From positions 1 through 64,000 of the forward strand of contig CAZOGL010000004.1 in assembly GCA_964579575.1 (NCBI GenBank): a stretch of 64,000 bases of DNA, in the 5' to 3' direction. A program made the position numbers and the translations under genes. This document shows positions 1-8,022 of the stretch, in pieces. The stretch's first letter is position 1. Each line of letters starts with the position of its first letter. A model generated the notes under the pieces. The model made no database searches. It was not told where the DNA came from and saw nothing but the letters and a program-made list of their open reading frames with translations. The DNA comes from CAVEFW01 sp964579575. GTDB lineage: Bacteria; Actinomycetota; Coriobacteriia; Coriobacteriales; Eggerthellaceae.

Positions 1-1601
1 TATTCCCACTCAATGGTCGCTGGCGGCTTGGAGGTGATGTCATAGCAAACACGGTTGGCGCCAGGCACCTCGGCCACGATACGTCCGCTAATGCGCGCCA
101 GCACGTCATAGGGGAGTTTTGCCCAATCCGCGGTCATGGCATCGCTGCTCTCGACGGCGCGCAAAATGATCGGGCGCTGATAGGTGCGCTCGTCTCCCAT
201 AACGCCGACGCTTTTGATGTCGGGCAACACCGCGAAATACTGCCAACAACTATGCTCGGAGTTGCGCTCGCCCGTCTCCTTAAACAAACGCTCGTTATAC
301 GCATCCAACTCCTCGCGCACAATCGCGTCAGCGTTCTTGAGAATCTCAAGTTTCTCCGGGGAGACGGCGCCGATGATGCGAATGGCCAAGCCTGGGCCAG
401 GGAAGGGCTGGCGATGAACGATGTGATCAGGCAAACCCAGCGCCGTGCCAAGAGCTCGCACCTCGTCCTTGAAGAAGTGGTCAAGCGGCTCGATGAGGTC
501 GAAATGCACGCCTTCGGGGAAGGGAATCAAATTGTGATGGCTCTTAATGGTAGAAGCCTTGCCGCTGGTCTTGCGTGCGCCGGACTCGATGATGTCAGGA
601 TAGATCGTACCTTGCGCCATGAACTGCACAGGACGTCCATCCTCTGCGATATCCTGCGCGACGGCGAAGAACTCGTTCCAAAACTGCGTGCCGATGATGC
701 GACGCTTTTGCTCAGGATCGGTCACGCCGTCTAGCAAGTTCAGATAACGCTCTTCGGCATGAACATGGATAAAGTCAACATCAAACTGCTTGGTGAAGAC
801 CTCCTCAACCTCTTCGGGTTCGTTTTTGCGGAGCAAGCCATGGTTGACAAATACGCAGGTCAGTTGCTTGCCAATAGCTTTTGCGCACAAAGCGGCGACA
901 ACGGAGGAGTCGACACCACCCGAAAGACCCAAAATAACGCGGGAGCTTCCTACCTGCTCGCGAATGGCTGCCACGGAGTCTTCAATAATGGTATCCATGC
1001 TCCAATTCTTCTCAAGGCCGCAAATTTCGAACAGGAAGTTGGAGAGCATATCGTTTCCGTAGGGTGTGTGGCGAACCTCGGGATGGAACTGCGTCGAGAA
1101 GATCTTGCGCTCGGCACACTCCATAGCGGCTATGGGACAGATATCGGTGCTTGCAGTGACAGTGAAACCTTGCGGAACGACCTTGACGGCGTCGCGATGG
1201 CTCATCCAAACCGTTTGCTCCGCAGGGGTGTTCTTAAAAAGTTCGCCACCGGCGACATGAAGCTCGGCGGGACCGTATTCACCCTTCTCGGTGTGACCGA
1301 CCTCGCCACCGAGCGTGACAGCGATCGTTTGGTGACCGTAGCAAAAGCCAAGGACGGGGATACCCAGCGACAAGACCTCGGGGTCGATTTTCGGGGCGTC
1401 TTCGGCGTATACGCTGGCAGGTCCTCCGGACAAGATAATGGCCGCTGGCGCAATCTCTCGCACCTCGTCAGCAGAGATATCGCAGGGGACGATCTCAGAG
1501 TAGACCTTGAGATCACGCACGCGACGTGCGATTAGTTGGCCATATTGGGCGCCAAAGTCAAAGACCAAGACGACTTGATTGTTAGATGCGGAAGTATCCA
1601 C
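1..1601 (-). CDS. guaA: GMP synthase (glutamine-hydrolysing)
   Basis: Converts XMP to GMP with ATP and glutamine, the last step of guanine nucleotide synthesis, in the cytoplasm. The reading frame is 533 codons, and only the third base of the stop codon lies outside the window. The N-terminal class I glutaminase has the nucleophile Cys at about residue 87 in GFCYGHQ. The ATP pyrophosphatase domain has the P-loop LSGGVDSSV. The C-terminus is the standard GMP-synthase ending NRVCYDITSKPPATIEWE. The start is GTG at 1599-1601, five bases after GAGGAG, and gives an N-terminus running straight into VLVFDFGAQYGQ. Length and domain order are normal for the family. Upstream lies a 74-bp tandem repeat spacer and then uppP on the same strand. 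Confidence 0.97.
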   Translation of the reverse strand, partial: MDTSASNNQVVLVFDFGAQYGQLIARRVRDLKVYSEIVPCDISADEVREIAPAAIILSGGPASVYAEDAPKIDPEVLSLGIPVLGFCYGHQTIAVTLGGEVGHTEKGEYGPAELHVAGGELFKNTPAEQTVWMSHRDAVKVVPQGFTVTASTDICPIAAMECAERKIFSTQFHPEVRHTPYGNDMLSNFLFEICGLEKNWSMDTIIEDSVAAIREQVGSSRVILGLSGGVDSSVVAALCAKAIGKQLTCVFVNHGLLRKNEPEEVEEVFTKQFDVDFIHVHAEERYLNLLDGVTDPEQKRRIIGTQFWNEFFAVAQDIAEDGRPVQFMAQGTIYPDIIESGARKTSGKASTIKSHHNLIPFPEGVHFDLIEPLDHFFKDEVRALGTALGLPDHIVHRQPFPGPGLAIRIIGAVSPEKLEILKNADAIVREELDAYNERLFKETGERNSEHSCWQYFAVLPDIKSVGVMGDERTYQRPIILRAVESSDAMTADWAKLPYDVLARISGRIVAEVPGANRVCYDITSKPPATIEWE

Positions 1602-1665
1602 GGTGGCTCCTCACTTTTGAAACGATTTTCCCATTATATAGGCGGGGGAGTCGTTTGGGGACAGC

Positions 1666-1990
1666 GTTTGGACGCAAGTTTCGTCTGGCGTGCTTGTGCC
1701 GCTGTTGGCAATGTCGTTTGCTTCGGTCACGTTCAAGGGGTTTGGACGCAAGTTTCGTCTGGCGTGCTTGTGCCGCTGTTGGCAATGTCGTTTGNNNNNN
1801 NNNNNNNNNNNNNNNNNNNNNNNNNNNNNNNNNNNNNNNNNNNNNNNNNNNNNNNNNNNNNNNNNNNNNNNNNNNNNNNNNNNNNNNNNNNNNNGTTTGG
1901 ACGCAAGTTTCGTCTGGCGTGCTTGTGCCGCTGTTGGCAATGTCGTTTGCTTCGGTCACGTTCAAGGGGTTTGGACGCAAGTTTTGTCCG
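1666..1990. repeat. 74-bp tandem repeat interrupted by an assembly gap
   Basis: Copies of a 74-bp unit that opens with GTTTGGACGCAAGTTTCGTC begin at 1666, 1740, 1895 and 1969. The first and third are complete and effectively identical. The second runs into the 100-N gap, and the fourth diverges after about 20 bases. The unit is not a multiple of three, so it does not encode a repeated peptide. The array fills most of the guaA-uppP spacer (1602-2055). I see no terminator with a U-tract there; the rest of the spacer appears empty. Confidence 0.95.
1795..1894. other. assembly gap (100 N)
   Basis: Exactly 100 N inside the 74-bp tandem array. The round length suggests a gap of unknown size where identical copies could not be resolved, so the true copy number is unknown. 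Confidence 0.95.
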
Positions 1991-2055
1991 TGTGTGCCGT
2001 TGCAGGCTATGTGCATGTCGGGGCAGGTCCTGTTCACCCCGCGCGTCGGGGCCCG

Positions 2056-3018
2056 CTATGCAAGAACGAACATCTTCCCAAGGAAGTAGCCGAGCACGAC
2101 GATGCCAATGGCGATGCGGTACCACCCAAAGACCGTGAAGTCGTTGTTCTTGATGTAGCTCATGAGGAACTTGATGGCAATGACGCTGACAATGAAGGCG
2201 ACCAAAACGCCGACAACAAGGACCGCGATCTCTGTCGTCGTCATGACGAGACTACCGAGAACGACATATTTGATGACCTTAACGATGCCCCATCCGAGCA
2301 TGACGGGAATTGCCAGGAAAAACGCGAATTCTGCCGCGGCGGTGCGGGAGCATTTCAAGAGCATTCCGCCGATGATGATGGCGCCCGAGCGGCTCGTACC
2401 AGGGATGATGGCGAGGCATTGGAACAAACCAATCTTCAGGGCCGTCTTCCAATCGATATCGTCAACGGAGACGACCTTGAACATCTCCTTGTCAATCTCG
2501 CTCTCGGAGGGAGCGATTGCTTGTGATGTCTTCGCGTGCTTACCAAGTGGTTTCTCCGTCACCGTCATCTTGTTGGAGATAGTGGCGCGGATACGACGGT
2601 TGCGCCGCTCGAGGACGATGAAGATGATGCCGTAGATGATGAGCATCGCAGCGACGACATACGCGTTGTAAAAATGCTCGCTTACCCAATCGTCCAGCGC
2701 GAAGCCGACAACCGCTGCCGGTATGCACCCGACGACCACCATGCCCCAAAGACGCCATGTGCCACGACGACCCTCGGGCGTTTTCTTGCGGCTGAAGGGG
2801 TTGAGCTTTGTGAAGTACAAGATGATGACGGCGAGAATGGCGCCAATCTGGATGACAACGAGGAAGAGCTTCAAAAACTCATCCGAGACGTTGAGCTTGA
2901 CGAACTCGTCGACCAAGATCATGTGGCCAGTGCTTGAGATCGGCAACCACTCGGTGATTCCCTCGACAACGCCGATAAGGAAAGCTTTCAATATTTCAAA
3001 AATAATCGCGATATCCAT
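2056..3018 (-). CDS. uppP: undecaprenyl-diphosphatase (UppP/BacA)
   Basis: Integral membrane phosphatase that recycles undecaprenyl pyrophosphate to the monophosphate carrier for peptidoglycan and wall polymers, and gives bacitracin tolerance. The protein is 320 aa. The family signature GVVEGITEWLPISSTGH lies near residue 14, and the second motif PGTSRSG is in the central part. Several hydrophobic segments follow. The chosen ATG (3016-3018) starts directly before the first membrane helix. An upstream in-frame ATG would add 33 residues of non-conserved sequence. The protein is longer than the usual 260-290 aa because a charged loop of roughly 45 residues sits between two helices before the PGTSRSG motif. 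Confidence 0.95.
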   Translation of the reverse strand: MDIAIIFEILKAFLIGVVEGITEWLPISSTGHMILVDEFVKLNVSDEFLKLFLVVIQIGAILAVIILYFTKLNPFSRKKTPEGRRGTWRLWGMVVVGCIPAAVVGFALDDWVSEHFYNAYVVAAMLIIYGIIFIVLERRNRRIRATISNKMTVTEKPLGKHAKTSQAIAPSESEIDKEMFKVVSVDDIDWKTALKIGLFQCLAIIPGTSRSGAIIIGGMLLKCSRTAAAEFAFFLAIPVMLGWGIVKVIKYVVLGSLVMTTTEIAVLVVGVLVAFIVSVIAIKFLMSYIKNNDFTVFGWYRIAIGIVVLGYFLGKMFVLA

Positions 3019-3124
3019 ACGTGAGCAACTCGATTTCACTCGGGAAAAGTTCTGAAGATGGTACCACGTAATCCCGCTTTGGATGAAATGCGGGTGGGGG
3101 GATCGCGAAATCGTCACGAGGAAT

Positions 3125-3244
3125 CGCCGCGCCGCGCCGTCGGTCCGACCCTATACGACCCTATAAGTCGCCGCGCCGCGCCGTCGGTCCGACCCTATAC
3201 GACCCTATAAATCGTCGCGCCGCATTGTCGGTCCAACCCTATAA
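3125..3244. repeat. 44-bp tandem repeat with CCCTATA boxes
   Basis: A 44-bp unit starts at 3125, 3169 and 3213. The third copy is shorter and divergent. Each full unit carries two CCCTATA boxes, so the array holds five. The last runs into a perfect TATAAT (3240-3245) that could act as a -10 element for pcrA. I found no convincing -35. The array fills much of the spacer between the divergent uppP and pcrA genes. Confidence 0.9.
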
Positions 3245-3325
3245 TAGGGGACCGTGAAATTTTGCAAAACGAGCGAGATTGGGACCGTCCTCAAGGTCCC
3301 AAGGTCCAAGCGAAGGATGTGTGCC

Positions 3326-5683
3326 ATGCCCCTCGATATCGATTCTTTGAACGACCCGCAACGCGAAGCGGTGCTCACCACCGAGGGTCCTCTGCTGGTT
3401 CTTGCTGGTGCTGGTTCGGGGAAGACCCGCGTTTTGACCTATCGCATCGGCCACCTCGTCGGCGACCTTGGCGTCCATCCGTGGCAAATCCTCGCCATCA
3501 CCTTTACAAACAAGGCAGCTGCCGAGATGCGCGAGCGCCTTGGAAACCTCGTTGGCCCCATGTCTCGCGGCATGTGGGTGTCAACGTTTCATAGCATGTG
3601 CGTGCGCATGTTGCGTACCGACGCCGAACGGCTTGGCTTCTCCCGCAACTTCACGATTTACGACACCGATGACTCGAAGCGCCTGTTCAAGGACATCATG
3701 GCAAACCTCGACATCGATCCGAAGCGTTTTCCCGTCAACGCCCTCATGAACCGCATCTCGACCGCGAAAAACGAGCTCATCACTCCTGGCAACTTCGAGA
3801 AGACCGTCATCGACCCCGTCGGGAAGGTCGCCGCGCGAGTCTATCACAAGCTCCAAGAGCGTCTGAAGGCCGCGAACGCCTTTGATTTTGACGACTTGTT
3901 GCTCTACGCCTACCTGCTGCTCAAGAACAATCCTGACGTGTTGGACGCCTACCAAGAGCGCTTCCGCTATATCCTTGTCGACGAGTACCAAGACACGAAC
4001 AAGGCCCAATATGAGATTTGTCGCCTGCTCGCCGCGAAGTACCGCAACATCATGGTTGTCGGCGACGATGACCAATCGATCTACTCTTGGCGTGGTGCGG
4101 ATATTCGTAATATCTTGGAGTTTGAGACTGACTATCCAGACGCCCATGTGGTGAAGCTCGAACAGAACTACCGCAGCGTCGGCAATATCCTCGATGCTGC
4201 CAATGCCGTTATCGCGAACAACACGCGTCGCAAGTCCAAGCGCTTGTTCACCGCCTCGGAAGCCGGTGACAAAATTCAAGTCTATCTCGCCGCTGATGGG
4301 CGGGACGAGGGCAGGTGGATTGCGGGCGAGATCGAGAAACACCGTGCACGAGGTGTTAGCTACACCCAGATGGCTTGCTTTTATAGGACCAATGCGCAAT
4401 CCCGCGTTCTTGAGGACATGATGTTGCGCGCCGGTGTGCCATATCGCATCGTCGGCGGGACCCGATTCTTCGATCGTGCAGAGATTCGTGACGTCATGGC
4501 GTATCTGACGTTGCTCATCAACCCCGCTGATGACGTGGCCGCCCAACGCGTCATCAACGTTCCGCGTCGCGGCATCGGAAGAACGACCATCGAGCGGATC
4601 GTCCAGATTTCCCTCGAGAACCAATCGAGCTTCATGGATGCGTGCGAGCTTGCCATAGTTGATGAGAATTTGCGCGCGTCAGCCCAAAAGAACGTCTCGG
4701 AGTTCGTGGCAATCATTAAAGAGTGCCAGACCTACGAGGGCCCGTTGCGCAAGCTCATCGAGGCGGTCGTGGAGAAATCCGGCCTTATCACCGCGCTCGA
4801 GTTGGAGAACACCGACGAGGCGCGTGGCCGAATCGAGAACATCAAGGAGTTCTTCGGCGTCGTCGACGAGTTCGTTGAGACCCATGACGAGGACGAGGCA
4901 ATGTATGCCGCGCCGAGCGCAGAGGGGGGAGAGGACGCAGAGCCGGTCCGCGTCCTTCGCGGTGATTCGCTTGCGGACTTCCTCGAGTGGGTGCGCCTTA
5001 GGACCGATCTCGATAGTCTCGGCGAGGACCAATCTGCCGTCACTCTCATGACCGTACATGCCGCAAAGGGCCTGGAGTTCGATGTCGTGTTCGTCGCGGG
5101 TATGGAGGAGGGCCTCTTCCCGCATATGAGCAACCTAATGGATCCGACGGGTATGGAGGAAGAGCGCCGACTCGCATACGTCGCCATCACGCGCGCTCGC
5201 AAAAACCTCTATCTGACCTGCGCACAAAGCCGACAAATCTTTGGACAAACCCAGGCAAATCCTGTAAGTCGCTTTGTTGGAGAGATTCCCGCTGAGCTTC
5301 GTCAATCCTGCGGAATCGGGAGCGCCGGGTTCAGCGGAACGGGATGGGAGAAGCGCGGCAGCCGGCGCGGAATCTCCGGATCGGGCTCCGAGGCGGGGGA
5401 GGGCCGTGTGTTTGGCCGCTCAAGCGCGACGGGGTCCTCTGGACGCGCCGATCGCTCCTCGCGTGGCATGTCGGGTTCGGGAGCCAAAACGAACGTCGAT
5501 GCGGGGAAGAAGGCTGCTGCCAAAATGTCCTTTGCCGTAGGTGACACGGTAGATCACAAGACCTTTGGCCGCGGCAAGGTTGTCAAGGTTGACGGAGACA
5601 TGCTCCATGTCCGCTTTGCGAAGACCGGGACGACCAAGAAACTGCTGAAGGATTATGCCCCCATCGTCAAGATTGGCGGGTAG
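3326..5683 (+). CDS. pcrA: ATP-dependent DNA helicase PcrA/UvrD
   Basis: Superfamily 1A 3'-5' DNA helicase for nucleotide excision repair, mismatch repair and removal of RecA or stalled complexes. The protein is 785 aa. Helicase motifs occur in order: Walker A AGAGSGKT (residues 27-34), VDEYQDTN (motif II), GDDDQSIYSWRGA (III), MTVHAAKGLEFDVVFVAG (V) and RRLAYVAITRARK (VI). A low-complexity Gly/Ser/Arg linker leads to the Tudor-like C-terminal domain (VGDTVDHKTFGRGKVV), as in PcrA. ATG 3326 is chosen because GAAGGA lies eight bases before it. An in-frame ATG at 3254 would add 24 non-conserved residues. It stands alone between two repeat-filled spacers. Confidence 0.96.
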   Translation: MPLDIDSLNDPQREAVLTTEGPLLVLAGAGSGKTRVLTYRIGHLVGDLGVHPWQILAITFTNKAAAEMRERLGNLVGPMSRGMWVSTFHSMCVRMLRTDAERLGFSRNFTIYDTDDSKRLFKDIMANLDIDPKRFPVNALMNRISTAKNELITPGNFEKTVIDPVGKVAARVYHKLQERLKAANAFDFDDLLLYAYLLLKNNPDVLDAYQERFRYILVDEYQDTNKAQYEICRLLAAKYRNIMVVGDDDQSIYSWRGADIRNILEFETDYPDAHVVKLEQNYRSVGNILDAANAVIANNTRRKSKRLFTASEAGDKIQVYLAADGRDEGRWIAGEIEKHRARGVSYTQMACFYRTNAQSRVLEDMMLRAGVPYRIVGGTRFFDRAEIRDVMAYLTLLINPADDVAAQRVINVPRRGIGRTTIERIVQISLENQSSFMDACELAIVDENLRASAQKNVSEFVAIIKECQTYEGPLRKLIEAVVEKSGLITALELENTDEARGRIENIKEFFGVVDEFVETHDEDEAMYAAPSAEGGEDAEPVRVLRGDSLADFLEWVRLRTDLDSLGEDQSAVTLMTVHAAKGLEFDVVFVAGMEEGLFPHMSNLMDPTGMEEERRLAYVAITRARKNLYLTCAQSRQIFGQTQANPVSRFVGEIPAELRQSCGIGSAGFSGTGWEKRGSRRGISGSGSEAGEGRVFGRSSATGSSGRADRSSRGMSGSGAKTNVDAGKKAAAKMSFAVGDTVDHKTFGRGKVVKVDGDMLHVRFAKTGTTKKLLKDYAPIVKIGG

Positions 5684-5710
5684 GTGCGTACCTGTCTTGC
5701 GCGATGCGGA

Positions 5711-6046
5711 ATACGCCCGCGCGAGAAGCGCGACGCGTTCGCTCCCGCCCGACAAACGACGATGCGTATACCCGCGCAAGAAGCGCATGCTCGAGCGGGA
5801 TATGGCGAGATGCATGCTCCCACGAACGTCGAGATGCGTATACCCGCGCGAGAAGCGCGACGTGGCGCACGCTCACGCGAAATAAGTTGAGNNNNNNNNN
5901 NNNNNNNNNNNNNNNNNNNNNNNNNNNNNNNNNNNNNNNNNNNNNNNNNNNNNNNNNNNNNNNNNNNNNNNNNNNNNNNNNNNNNNNNNNNCGTATACCC
6001 GCGCGAGAAGCGCGACGTGGCGCACGCTCACGCGAAATAAGTTGAG
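5711..6046. repeat. irregular tandem repeat around an assembly gap, 3' of pcrA
   Basis: The motif GTATACCCGCGCGAGAAGCGC, or variants of it, recurs at about 5711, 5763, 5837 and 5992. A 55-base string at 5837-5891 is repeated without change at 5992-6046, on both sides of the 100-N gap. The core CGCGC-GAGAA-GCGCG can fold as a 5-bp hairpin. These copies occupy the 420-base spacer 5684-6103. The only other signal I see there is the ppaC promoter at its right end. Confidence 0.9.
5892..5991. other. assembly gap (100 N)
   Basis: Exactly 100 N, bordered by two identical 55-base copies of a repeat unit. The array probably collapsed in assembly, so the true length is unknown. Confidence 0.95.
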
Positions 6047-6069
6047 CGCGCTTTAAACGTTGCTATATA
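6042..6069 (+). promoter_or_regulatory. ppaC promoter
   Basis: TTGAGC (6042-6047), a 16-base spacer, and an extended -10 TGCTATATA (6061-6069). The transcript would start about 28 bases before the ppaC ATG, leaving room for the AAGGAGG ribosome binding site at 6093-6099. The -35 lies within the final copy of the upstream repeat. Confidence 0.7.
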
Positions 6070-6103
6070 CTTTTGGAGTTTTGAACGTCTACAAGGAGGA
6101 ACC

Positions 6104-7069
6104 ATGACCAAGTCCATCATCGTCGTCGGCCACAAGAAGCCGGACAATGACTCCATCGTCGGTGCTGTAATTTATTCCGATCTCAAGAACAAGTTGGAGG
6201 CCCGTGCGGCAAAGGCAGAGGGCCGAGAGGTCGCAATCACTTATGTTCCATGTTGTCTTGGACCGTTGCCGCCGGAGAGCGAGTGGGTCTTTACCGAGAA
6301 TGGATTTGCTGCCCCGCGCCTTATCGCTACCGCTAATGAGGTAGAGCCCGCCGATCCCAAGGTCGTCCTCGTTGACCACAACGAATTGACCCAATGCGTC
6401 GACGGACTTGCAGATGCGGAGGTTGTCGAGATTGTAGACCACCATCGCATCGCCGATGTCTCCACGGCAAACCCCATCCAGTTCATCAACCTGCCTTGGG
6501 GATCTACCGCAACGATTATCGCCGCCATGTACAAGTATTACGACGTGGAGGTTACACACGAGATTGCCACGGCCCTGCTCTCCGCCGTTCTTACCGACAC
6601 GGTCATCTTGAGCAGCCCCACCACCACCGAGGTGGATCGTACGACCGCCGCAGACCTTGCCAAGCTTGCTGATGTTGATATCAAGGAGTTTGGCATGGGC
6701 TTGTTCTTGAAGAGGGAAGGCGATGGCCCAGTACCGATTGAGCGTTTGGTCGCCGGCGACGCCAAGGAGTTCAAGGTTCGTGACAACACGGTGCTTATCG
6801 GCCAATTTGAGACCGTCGATCTTTCCCGCGTCACCTCTCGTGAAGAGGAGATTCGCGCGTACATGTCCAAGCTTGTACAGGAGAAGGGTTACGAGTTTGT
6901 CTTGTTCTTTGCGACGGATATTGTTGCCAAGGGCTCCCAATTCTTCGTTGAGGGCAATGACGCTATCGTAAACGAGGTCTTTGGTATTACATGTTGCCAG
7001 GGAGGCAATTGGATGCCTGGGGTTATGAGCCGAAAGAAGCAGGTCGCTGCACCTATTTTGGCTTACTAA
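6104..7069 (+). CDS. ppaC: manganese-dependent inorganic pyrophosphatase (family II)
   Basis: Hydrolyses pyrophosphate to drive biosynthesis; a cytoplasmic family II (DHH superfamily) enzyme that prefers Mn2+ or Co2+. The protein is 321 aa, normal for the family without CBS domains. Metal ligand motifs are GHKKPDNDS (residues 9-17), DHNE (91-94) and DHH (112-114). The C-terminal substrate-binding SRKK motif is at about 309-312. A strong AAGGAGG precedes the ATG. It is transcribed alone, between its own promoter and a strong terminator. Possible metal link: terC, elsewhere in this window, has a probable Mn2+ riboswitch. Confidence 0.96.
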   Translation: MTKSIIVVGHKKPDNDSIVGAVIYSDLKNKLEARAAKAEGREVAITYVPCCLGPLPPESEWVFTENGFAAPRLIATANEVEPADPKVVLVDHNELTQCVDGLADAEVVEIVDHHRIADVSTANPIQFINLPWGSTATIIAAMYKYYDVEVTHEIATALLSAVLTDTVILSSPTTTEVDRTTAADLAKLADVDIKEFGMGLFLKREGDGPVPIERLVAGDAKEFKVRDNTVLIGQFETVDLSRVTSREEEIRAYMSKLVQEKGYEFVLFFATDIVAKGSQFFVEGNDAIVNEVFGITCCQGGNWMPGVMSRKKQVAAPILAY

Positions 7070-7158
7070 TTCAAGCTTTGGCCCACAGATTCAAACGCGG
7101 GATGATGATTAGACGGATAACTTATTATTTCCCATTTGGATAATTTCAGATTACAATT

Positions 7159-7185
7159 GAGCAGGCTTTATAGCCTGCTCTTTTT
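7159..7185 (+). terminator. intrinsic terminator after ppaC
   Basis: A perfect 9-bp stem, GAGCAGGCT (7159-7167) with AGCCTGCTC (7172-7180), has a four-base loop and is followed by five T. It lies between ppaC and the next gene and should end the ppaC transcript, with possible read-through. Confidence 0.9.
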
Positions 7186-7203
7186 GTCGGTTGGAGGTGT
7201 TAC

Positions 7204-7836
7204 GTGCTTGATATTCATAGTCATATCGTCTTCGATGTAGATGACGGTTCGAAGAACCTGGATACGAGCGTGAGAATGCTGCGTGCTGCCAAGAGCGTCG
7301 GAATCGACAAGATTGTTGCAACGCCCCATTGCCGATGGGACTCATTCGACCGAGACAAGATAGAACGCAATTTCAAAATCGTTGCTGATCGTGCGAGTAC
7401 CTTGGGGATTGATATGTTTCTCGGTTACGAGGTGAACTGGCGCAAGATTCCCGAGCTTGGGATCGATGAAGTTTGCACCTTGAACATCGAAAGCACGAAC
7501 CTTTTCCTTCTCGAGTTTTCCGATGACTCGCTTCCCGCAAATTGGCAACGGGTAGTGCATGCTATCCAGGGAAGAGGGCTGCGGGTCGTCATAGCGCATC
7601 CAGAGCGTTATGCTCCTGTGCAACGTAACATGGACGTTGCGTGGACCATGAAAGAGATGGGTTGTTTGATCCAAGTGTCTGCAAACTTCATTGACGATTG
7701 GAGGATGGGGGCTCGCCGCCGCACGGTGACCAACATGTTGAAAGAGGGCATTGTCGACTACGTTGCTTCTGATGCGCATTGCCCTGAGGACTACACTATC
7801 TACAAGCAAGCGCTTAAGTATGCCCGGAATTATTAA
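7204..7836 (+). CDS. CpsB/CapC-family PHP phosphatase (probable tyrosine-protein phosphatase)
   Basis: The protein is 210 aa with a PHP metal-dependent phosphoesterase fold. Metal ligand motifs seen are DIHSHI at the N-terminus (His5, His7), ATPHC (His42), IAHPERY in the middle and SDAH near the C-terminus. Relatives (CpsB, Wzb-like YwqE) dephosphorylate the tyrosine kinase that controls capsule or exopolysaccharide polymerisation. The start is GTG at 7204, five bases after GGAGGT. No kinase or polysaccharide genes adjoin it, so the substrate is unknown here. A histidinol-phosphatase-like activity is a less likely alternative, because the length and motif spacing fit the CpsB group better. 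Confidence 0.85.
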   Translation: MLDIHSHIVFDVDDGSKNLDTSVRMLRAAKSVGIDKIVATPHCRWDSFDRDKIERNFKIVADRASTLGIDMFLGYEVNWRKIPELGIDEVCTLNIESTNLFLLEFSDDSLPANWQRVVHAIQGRGLRVVIAHPERYAPVQRNMDVAWTMKEMGCLIQVSANFIDDWRMGARRRTVTNMLKEGIVDYVASDAHCPEDYTIYKQALKYARNY

Positions 7837-8022
7837 CATGAGTTGACACCGAACTACCGTAAATGCTACTCAAATGTCGCGTTCGCTATGTACGAATTTT
7901 TAAGCACCTGAAATAATTACGATTTTCGTCCAAGATTTCGTTTTTTTTTTTTTTTTTCATATGATAATTTGTTTATATAGAGGGAATGTATAAAAGGGAA
8001 CTAAAGTTTTTAGTGAGGTGCT

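Noticed and set aside
252..1535. Two long plus-strand frames across guaA
   Set aside because: They mirror the guaA coding frame on the minus strand, which shows full GMP synthase motifs.
1666..1990. A CRISPR array
   Set aside because: Copies are directly adjacent, 74 bases long, with no unique spacers between them and no cas genes.
1582..2138. Repeat-spanning open frames running through the N gap
   Set aside because: The 74-base unit changes frame at each copy and the N run hides stops; none has a plausible start.
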